A stretch of DNA of 64,000 bases from Coprococcus sp. OM04-5BH (GTDB lineage Bacteria; Bacillota; Clostridia; Lachnospirales; Lachnospiraceae): positions 124,001 to 188,000 of the forward strand of contig NZ_QULM01000004.1 in NCBI RefSeq assembly GCF_003482105.1. Direction: 5' to 3'. The position numbers and the translations under genes were made by a program. The notes beneath the pieces are model-generated. The model did not search any database. It saw only the letters and a list, made by a program, of their open reading frames with translations, and was not told the origin of the DNA. Shown piece after piece: positions 1 through 8,415 of the stretch. The first letter of the stretch is position 1, and each line of letters opens with the position of its first letter.

Positions 1-746
1 TGTATACCTTCTGATACGGCTATGATAACAGTTCTGTTGGTCTTTAATTTCTCTTTTATATCTTCAATGAACTGATCTTCGTCAAAGTCAACCTCAGGAA
101 GGTAGATAAGATGTGGAGCAGGGCTGTACTGGTTTCTTGCCAGAACAGAGGATGCGGTGAGCCAGCCTGCATCACGTCCCATGATCTCAACTATGACGAT
201 ACTTGGAATGTCGTAGATATATGTGTCGTGGGCAACCTCAAGCATTGTGGTGGCTACATACTTGGCAGCAGAGCCAAATCCCGGTGTGTGGTCGGTTATC
301 ATAAGATCGTTGTCAATGGTCTTTGGTATACCCACAATCTTCACATCAGAGCCGATTTTCTTGCCGTACTCTGACAGCTTCATAACTGTATCCATTGAGT
401 CATTGCCGCCGATATAGAAGAAAGCACCGATCTTATGCTCTTCAAACCTGCCAAATATGGTTTTATAAGGTGTTTCATCATCATTGTAGTGAGGCAGCTT
501 ATAACGGCAGGAACCCAGGTACATGGCAGGACTCAGTTCAAGAGTATTTACCAGTGGGTACTTGGATAGTGCCATTAATGAAAGATCCATAAGATTGTTC
601 TCAAGAACTCCCTTTATTCCGTGTATTGCACCAAATACTCTTGTGAAGCTTCCGTTTTTTCTTACTCCGTCAATAACGCCTGCGAGAGAAGCATTTATTG
701 CTACGGTAGGTCCTCCTGATTGTGCTACTATACAGTTATCGTTCAT
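1..746 (-). CDS. pfp: PPi-dependent 6-phosphofructokinase, C-terminus cut by window edge
   Basis: Phosphorylates fructose 6-phosphate to fructose 1,6-bisphosphate in glycolysis, in the cytosol. The 248 visible residues show the fold's landmarks: N-terminal SGGPTVAIN, GGNDS at residues 113-117, PKTIDND at 141-147 and MGRDAGW at 189-195. In ATP enzymes the equivalent positions are GGDGS and PGTIDND; Asp replacing the second Gly and Lys in PKTIDND are the known signature of pyrophosphate users, so PPi is the likely phosphoryl donor. Start ATG at 746 is preceded by GGGAGG at 8-nt spacing. It lies 31 nt downstream of the DUF2156 gene and probably shares its transcript. The 3' end lies outside the window. 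Confidence 0.9.
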   Translation of the reverse strand, partial: MNDNCIVAQSGGPTVAINASLAGVIDGVRKNGSFTRVFGAIHGIKGVLENNLMDLSLMALSKYPLVNTLELSPAMYLGSCRYKLPHYNDDETPYKTIFGRFEEHKIGAFFYIGGNDSMDTVMKLSEYGKKIGSDVKIVGIPKTIDNDLMITDHTPGFGSAAKYVATTMLEVAHDTYIYDIPSIVIVEIMGRDAGWLTASSVLARNQYSPAPHLIYLPEVDFDEDQFIEDIKEKLKTNRTVIIAVSEGI

Positions 747-777
747 TTGTAATTTCCTCCCTAATATTATCTGTATG

Positions 778-1722
778 TTACATGCATTTGCGTACTATAA
801 ATTTCTCAAAAAGGATAGCAGGGCAGTAGGACAGCTTTGACTTTCGTAAGCCTTCTATACCCATGTCCTCCTCTCTGTTTATATAGGTATAATCCATAAG
901 TCTTCTGGACACAAATTCCCGGTTGATCATTGGATATATACCTCTGATGGTATCGTCGGCTTTCTCAAAATGGACATCAAAGGTATCCTTTGTCAGCTCC
1001 TCACCAAGGGTGAAGGCGGCAGGAATGTTGTCCACCTTTATAAGACCTCCGATCATATTAAGCTCCCTCATGTGCTCCAGGGAATATTTTATTATATCGT
1101 ATTCGTAGCGGTGCTCCATATCCAGTTCTCTGTCAGGACCATAGTTGTTGTGTACCCAGCGTCTTGCCACGTAGAGACAGTCATCTATGTTGTTTTCGGT
1201 GACATCCTCGTATATATAATCCGGGTGGGATTTGAGAAAGCTGTTGATATGGTTCCTTTTGCCGTGGAGCTTGCTTCCCGAAAGGCTTGCGAGCTTTTCT
1301 GACAGATAGATATAGTCTGCCTCGTCACGATTTTCCTCACGGATATACATGCCGGGATACCAGTTGCTGATGATATCGGCCTGTGCTCCGGTACATTCTG
1401 CGATCACCGGGACAGAAGAGTTCTCTTCAAAGTAGCTCACCATCCGGTCAAATACTTTCTTTGCTTCCTTAAGATAGTCTTCATCCTTAAGGCTGTCCTG
1501 ATAGCTTGAATTTTTTTTGATGGGAAAAGTAAAAGAAGAAGGATGTCCTTCTTCTTTTCCCACGAATACCATCATATCGTCTACAATGGTATATACTGTT
1601 TCGTAAAGTCTGGACCACAATATATTATTTGCTATGCCGAAGACACAGTTTCTAATATTCAATGAACCCAGATATTCTTTTAAGGTGTCGATATTTTCTA
1701 AAGATGGGTTTATAAAATCCAT
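778..1722 (-). CDS. DUF2156 (phosphatidylglycerol lysyltransferase C-terminal-like) protein
   Basis: A 314-residue stand-alone DUF2156 protein. The family carries the double GNAT-like fold of MprF and aminoacyltransferases, but the membrane flippase domain of MprF is absent and no membrane segment is visible. Family features seen are KLHGKRNHINSFL at about residue 150 and the C-terminal INREEDMGIEGLRKSKLSY stretch. Transfer of an aminoacyl or acyl group is a family-level inference; the substrate is unknown. AAGGATG stands 10 nt before the ATG. It begins 15 nt after the stop of the upstream membrane protein gene and is followed by pfp, so the three form a minus-strand operon. Confidence 0.8.
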   Translation of the reverse strand: MDFINPSLENIDTLKEYLGSLNIRNCVFGIANNILWSRLYETVYTIVDDMMVFVGKEEGHPSSFTFPIKKNSSYQDSLKDEDYLKEAKKVFDRMVSYFEENSSVPVIAECTGAQADIISNWYPGMYIREENRDEADYIYLSEKLASLSGSKLHGKRNHINSFLKSHPDYIYEDVTENNIDDCLYVARRWVHNNYGPDRELDMEHRYEYDIIKYSLEHMRELNMIGGLIKVDNIPAAFTLGEELTKDTFDVHFEKADDTIRGIYPMINREFVSRRLMDYTYINREEDMGIEGLRKSKLSYCPAILFEKFIVRKCM

Positions 1723-1737
1723 AATGTATTTACATCC

Positions 1738-2331
1738 TTATTCAGGACACTTTAAAAGGACTGCAAGATCCTTATGTCCATATTTTTTGAGAGAATCTTT
1801 GATGAGAGATATCTCATTCTGGGAAGTCTCGATAACAACTTCTTCGAACAGACCGTCAACATATTCTTCCCATTTGGACAAGATCTGTTCCTTTGCTTCA
1901 TTTGACAATGGAGGAAGCTCGAGATCTTCATCTTCATCCTCACCATACACCTTGAATATAGGAGCGTCAGGGGTGAGGGCATCCTTTCCATACGCAATAG
2001 TATATAATTCTTCTGTGTGAACAAATCCACAATCGTACATTTCAATAATGAGATCGTCAATACATTCCTTGATATCATTGAAATAGTGCTTGGCTTTCAG
2101 TCTGTCAATTTCGTCCTCGCTGTCCATATCGTACTTATTGTACCAGTATTTGTCACTGGTAGCATGAGCTTCATCATATGCTATGGCACCTTCGATACGG
2201 TTGTTTTCTATAACAACGGTGCGGTTGGTACTCATTCTGCTTTTAACAACTGAAGCAGTCCAGATGATAAGTGCAATCAACAGAATAACAAGACCACAGA
2301 CCAGGACAAGTTTAAGTCTTTCCGAATCCAT
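1738..2331 (-). CDS. Small single-pass membrane protein, function unknown
   Basis: A 197-residue protein with one N-terminal transmembrane helix (about residues 5-30, LVLVCGLVILLIALIIW) and a soluble, acidic C-terminal domain rich in Glu and Asp. I do not recognise the family. ATG at 2331 is chosen because AGGT lies 7 nt upstream; an in-frame TTG at 2349 would add six residues but has no better ribosome site. A TTGATA / 18 / TATAAT promoter lies just upstream. First gene of the operon with the DUF2156 gene and pfp. Confidence 0.65.
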   Translation of the reverse strand: MDSERLKLVLVCGLVILLIALIIWTASVVKSRMSTNRTVVIENNRIEGAIAYDEAHATSDKYWYNKYDMDSEDEIDRLKAKHYFNDIKECIDDLIIEMYDCGFVHTEELYTIAYGKDALTPDAPIFKVYGEDEDEDLELPPLSNEAKEQILSKWEEYVDGLFEEVVIETSQNEISLIKDSLKKYGHKDLAVLLKCPE

Positions 2332-2372
2332 TTTGTTACCTACTTTCAATATTATTTCTAAACAACGCCCAC

Positions 2373-2402
2373 ATTATACTACATAAGTAGTAGATTTATC
2401 AA
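2373..2402 (-). promoter_or_regulatory. Promoter for the membrane protein-DUF2156-pfp operon
   Basis: Minus strand -35 TTGATA (2402-2397), 18-nt spacer, -10 TATAAT (2378-2373), about 40 nt before the start codon. Confidence 0.65.
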
Positions 2403-2405
2403 TCC

Positions 2406-2864
2406 TTAAAAATCCATTCTGCCGGTATCGTCTATTGATTCAAGATCATCTGATGTATCTGTGAGACCTTCATTTTCATAAAGGATAGGAGAAGCTTCGG
2501 TTTCTGTATCTTCTGAAGCATTATCCTTGGTGTCTGTATCTTCGGAAATTATGTCCGCCGGCTCTGTGTCTTCTTCTGCCTTTGCCTCCTCGGCTGCTAT
2601 ATCCTCAGGATCAGGCTCGGCAGCATAGTCGTCCAGTGAGAAATAATCCCTGTCGGTCTCGTCTTTTACAGGCATTTTCTCCATTATGCTGTCTTTGACT
2701 TTTGCAACCTTCTCATTTACCTTTGATACTTTGTCGTCAACATCGATCTTCTCATCCAACTTCTGATAAGCTGTGCTTGCCTTTATCTTGTCTCTGAATA
2801 CGTAACATACACTGCCGATGGCGGCAGCAGCTACAACAGTCTTTAATAATTTGTTCTTGCTCAT
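2406..2864 (-). CDS. Anchored acidic coiled protein, function unknown
   Basis: A 152-residue protein starting MSKNKLLKT, with a short hydrophobic N-terminal stretch (VVAAAAIGSVCYVF), a lysine-rich helical region with KIDVDDKVSKVNEKVAKVK heptad-like spacing (about residues 30-65), and a very acidic low-complexity C-terminal half rich in Asp, Glu and Thr. It looks like a membrane-anchored YtxH-like protein, but no family is certain. ATG at 2864 has GGAGGG at 8-nt spacing; the upstream in-frame ATG at 2879 overlaps that ribosome site and is unlikely. A TTGTGT / 17 / TAGAAT promoter (2938-2910) lies upstream on the same strand. Confidence 0.6.
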   Translation of the reverse strand: MSKNKLLKTVVAAAAIGSVCYVFRDKIKASTAYQKLDEKIDVDDKVSKVNEKVAKVKDSIMEKMPVKDETDRDYFSLDDYAAEPDPEDIAAEEAKAEEDTEPADIISEDTDTKDNASEDTETEASPILYENEGLTDTSDDLESIDDTGRMDF

Positions 2865-2909
2865 GATAATGCCCTCCATAAAATAAGACTTTCATAAAAT
2901 ATTACTTCT

Positions 2910-2938
2910 ATTCTAATATGATTATGAACAAAACACAA
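2910..2938 (-). promoter_or_regulatory. Promoter of the 2406-2864 gene
   Basis: Minus strand TTGTGT (2938-2933), 17-nt spacer, TAGAAT (2915-2910). Confidence 0.45.
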
Positions 2939-3029
2939 GACGAATATATTCTGAAACAGGGTAGAAACAAGCTTTTTATGATATTTTAATAATTAACCCC
3001 ACATAATTAAATTGCGAATAAGGGACAAA

Positions 3030-3038
3030 TGATATAAT
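3030..3038 (+). promoter_or_regulatory. Extended -10 promoter upstream of the small membrane protein and MutS-like gene
   Basis: TGA-TATAAT, an extended -10 element, 70 nt before the 3109 start. A weak TTGCGA sits at 15-nt spacing. Confidence 0.5.
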
Positions 3039-3108
3039 ATAAAAGATAGCTATCTGCTATGCAGGATATCAGTCCGAAGGCAGTGTACTAGGAAAGAGGA
3101 AAATGATC

Positions 3109-3402
3109 ATGAAGAAGAAAAAATTATATGAAGCACAGAAGAACTATCTTACCTGTTCAATACTGTTATTGATAGCAGGTGCATTGTTAGCCTTTTATCT
3201 GGGCAAATTCGCATTTGGAATAGGAACGATGATAGTGGGAATATTATGCCTGATAGGCTTCTTTGTGTTGCTTAAGAAGCAGGGGCTGTGCACAGTTTAT
3301 GTGGATCCGCCGGAGAATAAAAAGGCAAAGGATACTGACGAAGAAGACAAAAAGATATCTGGGGGAGATAAGAAGACTTCTGCCGGGAATAAGAAGAAAT
3401 AA
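3109..3402 (+). CDS. Small two-helix membrane protein, function unknown
   Basis: A 97-residue protein: basic N-terminus, two adjacent hydrophobic helices (about residues 15-35 and 38-58), then a charged tail of Lys, Asp and Gly repeats (KKISGGDKKTSAGNKKK). No recognised family. ATG at 3109 is preferred over 3103 because AGAGGA then stands 8 nt away rather than 2. It is followed 45 nt later by the MutS-like ATPase and is probably co-transcribed. Confidence 0.6.
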   Translation: MKKKKLYEAQKNYLTCSILLLIAGALLAFYLGKFAFGIGTMIVGILCLIGFFVLLKKQGLCTVYVDPPENKKAKDTDEEDKKISGGDKKTSAGNKKK

Positions 3403-3447
3403 TCGTAAGTAGATGCAGATCGGATGGATGTAGGAGATTGGTAGTAT

Positions 3448-5226
3448 ATGGATAGATTTGAGAAGGAAAAGCAGCGGCTTGAAGAAGAGATAAAGATACT
3501 TGAGCACAGATATTCTGTATACGGCACCGTAAGGTTCATAGTATTCCTTGTTATGGCGGCAGGTATCATAATAGGTGTGTACGACAGTAAGACCGTATGG
3601 CTTGTGGCTGGATTGGCGGCTGCTGTGGGTTTTGTGGCACTGGTATTTCTTCATGGACGGGTAAATGAAAACCTTGAGTATGCCCGTGCAAAGAAGCTGG
3701 TGTGTGAGAGATATATAAGCAGATACTCTGATGATTGGAAGAAATTCCCTGAGGATGGCAGCGAATATCTGACAGATGAAGACCTGGTGGCAAGGGACAT
3801 GGATATCCTTGGACCTAATTCATTGTATCAGTTTGTAAATGTATGTGGTACAGAGGATGGTAAACGTACCCTTGCGGCAACACTCAAGAATCCGGATTTC
3901 ATGCCTGATGAAATAGTTAAGCGGCAGGCGGCAGTGAAGGAACTGGCGGGAAAGCAGAATTTTGTAGTGGATTTTGAAGCCTTGGGCGTTAAGGCGGGAA
4001 TGGGTAAAAAGAAAAAGTACACCTCAGATGTATTTGTGGAGTACTGCAACGGAGACACTCATATTCCTGTAATATTCAATGTGCTGAGATTTTTACTGCC
4101 GGTTGTGACAATAACTCTTATTGTGCTGGCGGCAGCTTCCCGAATAAGCTATGCATATCCGGTGATATCATTTTTCGCAGTGCTGTTGTTTGCATGGGGA
4201 ACATCGGGCGTGGCAGGACAGGCGGTTATGCCAATGGTGTCATTTGGCTATGTTCTTGAGGATTACATCAGGATGTTTGAGATGATAGCCGAGGAGGATT
4301 TTCAGGCCGACATATTAAAGGATATAAAGCAGAGTATTTCTGCGGAGAGTGGTGCACTTGAGTCTGTAAAGAAGCTTAAGACAATATGTGCGGCCTTCAA
4401 CATAAGATATAATCCTGTAGTTCATCAGTTGTTATGTGGTCTTCTTATGTGGGACTTTCATCTGGGTGTGATGATGGATCGCTGGAAGAACAAAAACGGA
4501 GAGTACGTTGAGGGCTGGATCAGGGCAGTTTCAAGACTTGAGGAGCTTATAAGCCTGTCTGTTATAGATACCACAAGGGCAGCCTGTTATCCGGAGGTCA
4601 CAAGACATGAAAAGGTATCGGTTAAAGGTATGGGATTGAGGCATCCCCTTATAGAGCCTTCCGTTGTAGTTGCAAATGACGCTGATTTCCAGGGGGGAAC
4701 CACCATCATAACAGGATCAAACATGTCAGGTAAGACCACATTCTTAAGGACTCTGGGAGTTAATCTTGTGCTGGCGTATGCCGGTGCACCCGTGTGTGCA
4801 GATACCTTTAAGGCTGACTACATGAAGATATTTACATCCATGAGGGTTACCGATGATGTAAGCAACGGAATATCCACCTTCTATGCGGAGATACTCAGGA
4901 TAAAGAGCATGGTGGAGTACAGAAAGTGCAACAAACCTATGCTGTGTCTCATTGATGAGATATTTAAAGGAACGAATTCCGCCGACAGGATAGTGGGAGC
5001 CAGAAGGGTCATCAGCAAGCTTTCAGCGGCTTCTTCAATGACTATGGTATCCACCCACGATTTTGAATTGTGTGATATTGAGAATTATGATGGCAGTCAT
5101 GCTGCAAATTATCATTTTGAAGAATACTATGAGGGCGACCAGCTTAAATTTGATTACAGAAAGAAGGATGGACGCTGTACCACCACAAATGCCATGGCGA
5201 TACTTCACATGGCAGGTCTGGATTAA
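3448..5226 (+). CDS. Membrane-anchored MutS-like ATPase
   Basis: A 592-residue protein whose C-terminal third is the MutS ATPase domain: Walker A GSNMSGKTT near residues 422-430, Walker B CLIDEIF near 502 followed by KGTNSADR, and a STHDFEL motif. The N-terminal part has two hydrophobic helices (about residues 30-70) and a further pair (about 210-265), and no MutS mismatch-binding domain I or Smr nuclease domain. It is therefore a diverged, membrane-tethered MutS homologue, seen in other Clostridia; a role in mismatch repair should not be assumed. AGGAG lies 11 nt before the ATG. An imperfect terminator follows. Confidence 0.8.
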   Translation: MDRFEKEKQRLEEEIKILEHRYSVYGTVRFIVFLVMAAGIIIGVYDSKTVWLVAGLAAAVGFVALVFLHGRVNENLEYARAKKLVCERYISRYSDDWKKFPEDGSEYLTDEDLVARDMDILGPNSLYQFVNVCGTEDGKRTLAATLKNPDFMPDEIVKRQAAVKELAGKQNFVVDFEALGVKAGMGKKKKYTSDVFVEYCNGDTHIPVIFNVLRFLLPVVTITLIVLAAASRISYAYPVISFFAVLLFAWGTSGVAGQAVMPMVSFGYVLEDYIRMFEMIAEEDFQADILKDIKQSISAESGALESVKKLKTICAAFNIRYNPVVHQLLCGLLMWDFHLGVMMDRWKNKNGEYVEGWIRAVSRLEELISLSVIDTTRAACYPEVTRHEKVSVKGMGLRHPLIEPSVVVANDADFQGGTTIITGSNMSGKTTFLRTLGVNLVLAYAGAPVCADTFKADYMKIFTSMRVTDDVSNGISTFYAEILRIKSMVEYRKCNKPMLCLIDEIFKGTNSADRIVGARRVISKLSAASSMTMVSTHDFELCDIENYDGSHAANYHFEEYYEGDQLKFDYRKKDGRCTTTNAMAILHMAGLD

Positions 5227-5270
5227 CAGGATTGCTCCACCAGGATATAAGTTTAATAAGTTATTGAGAG

Positions 5271-5294
5271 AACCCGTCATTTATGGCGGGTTTC
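5271..5294 (+). terminator. Terminator-like hairpin after the MutS-like gene
   Basis: Nine-pair stem AACCCGTCA / TGGCGGGTT with loop TTTA, 44 nt after the stop; the T-run behind it is weak. Confidence 0.5.
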
Positions 5295-5389
5295 CTTGTA
5301 AAATCTACTAAAATTACGGTAGAAAAGCCCTTGTGTGGTTTTGCACAATTATGCACAATGCCGATTTGTGAAATTTACTAAAAAGATTG

Positions 5390-5418
5390 TTGAATGGAAA
5401 TTTTTTTTGTGATATAGT
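5390..5418 (+). promoter_or_regulatory. Promoter of the 692-residue gene
   Basis: TTGAAT (5390-5395), 17-nt T-rich spacer, TGA-TATAGT extended -10 (5410-5418). The gene's ribosome site is AAAGGAGG. Confidence 0.65.
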
Positions 5419-5481
5419 ACAAATATAAGATTATTTTTATCCAAAGAATACAAAAAACGACATATAAAGGAGGAATAGAAT

Positions 5482-7560
5482 ATGTTACCAGCAAATATAG
5501 CCGCAGGTAGTGATAATAATGTTCTATCCATAGCAGCATCCAATAACAAGGGACTGCTCATAAGATTTTTGAACGAGCAGGTTGAAGACGGATTTTATGC
5601 TCTTGTTATTGATTACTTGAAGGACAGCAATTTTGATCTGTCATCCATGATGGTAGATGATGATGTTAAGGCACAGTGTACAAAGCTCTATGAATTAGCC
5701 GAGTTTGTAGACTTTAATATCAAGGCTACAGGAAGATATGAGATTGAAGAATGGATAGAGCCATTGTTCAAGTTTATTTACGGAGATATTGATCCGAGCG
5801 ATATTGATGCTCCTATAAGCGCAACAGGTATCTACAGATACAGTATCTGGCTTATTTATCTCTATCAGACAGAGAAGTTCCCAGAGGCAATGAGACTTAT
5901 CGGAGAGAGGATTGCACCGCTTCTCATCAATGTAAGCTATCAGATCCTTGAGGATGATGACAGACCTAAGAACTTTGATAAGGCGGTTATGGGATATCTT
6001 GATCTTATCAATGTTGTCATGGAGATGGAGCTCCCTCTTTCATCAGCAGGATCAGACGCATATATCAATAACCTTGAGGTTCTCTTCGATTATGTTGTTG
6101 AGGATCCACATGTGGGTAATGATTATAAGATCCAGTTCAGCATTGGTCTCTTTAATGCATATATAGCAGATAAGAATTACGCAAAGGCATTTGAGTTCTA
6201 CGGACTTAATGCAGAGTTTATACCTATTGACAACCTTGCAGTTTACGAGAACTTTAAGGAGCTTATCAGAAACTGCAACAGTGCACAGAGCACCAGTGTT
6301 CTCTCAAGAAGCGTTGTTTCTGCTATTTCAAAGCAGGAGATCTACAACAAGAGGATCGATACATTATTAGGTGAGGTTGCCAGCTTCGTAAAGAAGGTAT
6401 ACAAGTATATCGAGGACGAACCTGAGATGAAGAAGAACCTTCAGACTCTTGGAACAGGAGCACAGCTCACCGGTAAGACAAATATATTCGAAGGTCTCTA
6501 TGAATATAATCTTGTATTCCATGAGTGCGGAATAAAGGCTATCGTAAACAGCGACATGTCCACACGTTCATGGGAGGAGAAGTACGAGATACTTGAAACC
6601 TTGTATACAACGCTTAATGTTGTATTTGATGGATACAACGTATACGAGATTTCAAACAAGATCGAGCACCAGTACATTGAGCTTACTTGGATCGGCAACT
6701 ATGTAAATGCCAATCCTAACCTCCTTAAGCAGTTCTTCAGCGTAAAGGAGAAGATCAAGGCATTCAAGGTTAGAAAGAATTCTATCCTTGAGAAGAGCAA
6801 GACAAATTACGAGATCAAGAAGATGATCGATGACAGACAGAAGCACCTTCTGTTCATGGCTGCTGAGGACATGATCGTAAACGGACTTAACAAGGGTAAG
6901 ACACCTATCATCAGCTCTGGTTATGACCTTAACACAGCTAAGAGATATCTTCAGGAAACATATGACAAGTGTGTTCTTCCTCCTAAGTATGAGACAGAGA
7001 GTGCAGGAACATCAGGCGGTGGTGGATTCTTCGGTAAGAACAAGGGTGCTGCTATGAGCAATGACCTCTTAAGACTTCTCAGAGACGCAACTATCGAAGA
7101 AATGTTATGCAAGTCAGAGTGGTTATGGCATCAGCATGTTGACAAGGGACTTGATAAGCCAACCCAGGAAGAAGCAACATATTCGGTTGCATGTCTTGTA
7201 AAGGTTGTAAACAGGATCCTTGACAAGAAGGGAACTTCAAAGGCTGCTGCTTCTCCTAACAAGAAGGTTATCATTACAAAGACAGGTAAGGTTATCGAGC
7301 TTTCAGATGAGTCAGGTCAGGCACCTGTTAAGCAGCAGGAGTCAGGTGTTATCGACGCTATCGACAACATTGTAGTAACTCTTAAGGATAAGTCAGAGGC
7401 GAATGTTGAGTATGTTAAGTCATACATCGAGGATCTCTTAAGCTCACTTATGAAGACCAAGTTCGATAAGGACACAATGCTCACACAGTTTGACGCAGAA
7501 GAGCTCAGAGCAAAGACCTTCCAGGTTATCAAGAGACTTAACCTTGATATGCTTGCTTAA
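5482..7560 (+). CDS. Large cytosolic protein of unknown function, apparently highly expressed
   Basis: A 692-residue protein without signal peptide or clear membrane helix, apparently almost all alpha-helical (many TPR-like helical pairs, no repeat I can align). A glycine linker GTSGGGGFFGKNKG near residue 515 separates a large N-terminal part from a smaller C-terminal part that contains a KKVIITKTGKVIEL strand-like patch. No family is recognised. Expression signals are strong: extended -10 promoter, near-perfect Shine-Dalgarno, and a GC-rich terminator; codon use is more biased (AAG, CTT, GAG, ATC) than in its neighbours. It forms a monocistronic unit. Confidence 0.75.
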   Translation: MLPANIAAGSDNNVLSIAASNNKGLLIRFLNEQVEDGFYALVIDYLKDSNFDLSSMMVDDDVKAQCTKLYELAEFVDFNIKATGRYEIEEWIEPLFKFIYGDIDPSDIDAPISATGIYRYSIWLIYLYQTEKFPEAMRLIGERIAPLLINVSYQILEDDDRPKNFDKAVMGYLDLINVVMEMELPLSSAGSDAYINNLEVLFDYVVEDPHVGNDYKIQFSIGLFNAYIADKNYAKAFEFYGLNAEFIPIDNLAVYENFKELIRNCNSAQSTSVLSRSVVSAISKQEIYNKRIDTLLGEVASFVKKVYKYIEDEPEMKKNLQTLGTGAQLTGKTNIFEGLYEYNLVFHECGIKAIVNSDMSTRSWEEKYEILETLYTTLNVVFDGYNVYEISNKIEHQYIELTWIGNYVNANPNLLKQFFSVKEKIKAFKVRKNSILEKSKTNYEIKKMIDDRQKHLLFMAAEDMIVNGLNKGKTPIISSGYDLNTAKRYLQETYDKCVLPPKYETESAGTSGGGGFFGKNKGAAMSNDLLRLLRDATIEEMLCKSEWLWHQHVDKGLDKPTQEEATYSVACLVKVVNRILDKKGTSKAAASPNKKVIITKTGKVIELSDESGQAPVKQQESGVIDAIDNIVVTLKDKSEANVEYVKSYIEDLLSSLMKTKFDKDTMLTQFDAEELRAKTFQVIKRLNLDMLA

Positions 7561-7627
7561 TCAATACGAACAATTATTAAGAACAAAGAACATATAAAAC
7601 AACAAAGAAAAGAACAAAGAACGAGAA

Positions 7628-7659
7628 ACGCCCGGGCCTTACGACCCGGGCGTTTTTTT
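7628..7659 (+). terminator. Strong intrinsic terminator
   Basis: Perfect nine-pair stem ACGCCCGGG / CCCGGGCGT (7628-7636, 7645-7653) followed by seven T. Confidence 0.95.
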
Positions 7660-7728
7660 CGGAAATAGCATTACATTACAAAAATTATCATGACAAATGC
7701 TATCGTTTTTCCTGATGATCAGGCGGCA

Positions 7729-8235
7729 CTATTTAATCAGTTTGTGTTTTCTCAGATAGAAGAAGAGTATGAGCTTCTCAGGTATTCGCTTTAATATGAT
7801 CTGGATCTCCTCGTGCTTATCTATTGGTTTAACAAGTATTGAGTAAATGCCAAGTTTATTTGCACCCCACAGATCGGTGAATAGCTGGTCCCCTACGAAG
7901 AGGGTGTGTTCAATGTCTGAGGACGTTTTATCAAGGGCGGCAAGATAGCCTTTTTTAAGAGGTTTGCCGGCCTTGTAGACGTAATCTGCCTTGACTTTGG
8001 CGTTGAAGGAGGCCACTCTTGGCTCCTTATTGTTTGAAACCAGACATATCTTAAAGCCTATAGTCTTAAGCCGTTCAAATAATCGGATGGCTTTTTTATT
8101 CGCCGGAGCACCATGGGTCACCAGGGTATTGTCGATATCAAATAATATGGTCCTAAAGCCCATATCGTAGTATTTTCTGAAATCTATAACATAAGTTGAA
8201 GAATAGTATTCTTTTGGATAAAAAGTTTTGAACAT
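7729..8235 (-). CDS. yqeG: YqeG family HAD IIIA-type phosphatase
   Basis: A 168-residue HAD-superfamily phosphatase. The DxDxT nucleophile motif is FDIDNTLV near residue 32, motif II is CLVSNN, and the GDQLFTDLWGANKLG stretch carries the acidic motif IV; these and the length match YqeG. The physiological substrate in Firmicutes is not firmly known; the family is related to phosphatidylglycerophosphate phosphatases. The start at 8235 (MFKTFYPKEY) is supported by AAGGAA 7 nt upstream; an in-frame ATG nine codons earlier lacks a site. Confidence 0.88.
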   Translation of the reverse strand: MFKTFYPKEYYSSTYVIDFRKYYDMGFRTILFDIDNTLVTHGAPANKKAIRLFERLKTIGFKICLVSNNKEPRVASFNAKVKADYVYKAGKPLKKGYLAALDKTSSDIEHTLFVGDQLFTDLWGANKLGIYSILVKPIDKHEEIQIILKRIPEKLILFFYLRKHKLIK

Positions 8236-8266
8236 AGGGGAATTCCTTTCTAAATCATTCAAGGGA

Positions 8267-8295
8267 AGTATAACATTTCATGACCGTCCTTACAA
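8267..8295 (-). promoter_or_regulatory. Promoter of yqeG
   Basis: Minus strand TTGTAA (8295-8290), 17-nt spacer, TATACT (8272-8267). Confidence 0.65.
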
Positions 8296-8363
8296 CCGGG
8301 ACATGCCTGTATTATATAAAATCTTTTTTAGAAAAGCGTCACAGAAATTTCAGATTTTATCCA

Positions 8364-8392
8364 TTGCCAAAAAGGATATTTGCAAATAGAAT
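8364..8392 (+). promoter_or_regulatory. Promoter of the Rpn-type gene
   Basis: TTGCCA (8364-8369), 17-nt spacer, TAGAAT (8387-8392). Confidence 0.6.
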
Positions 8393-8415
8393 GTAATTAG
8401 ATAATAGGATGAAAA

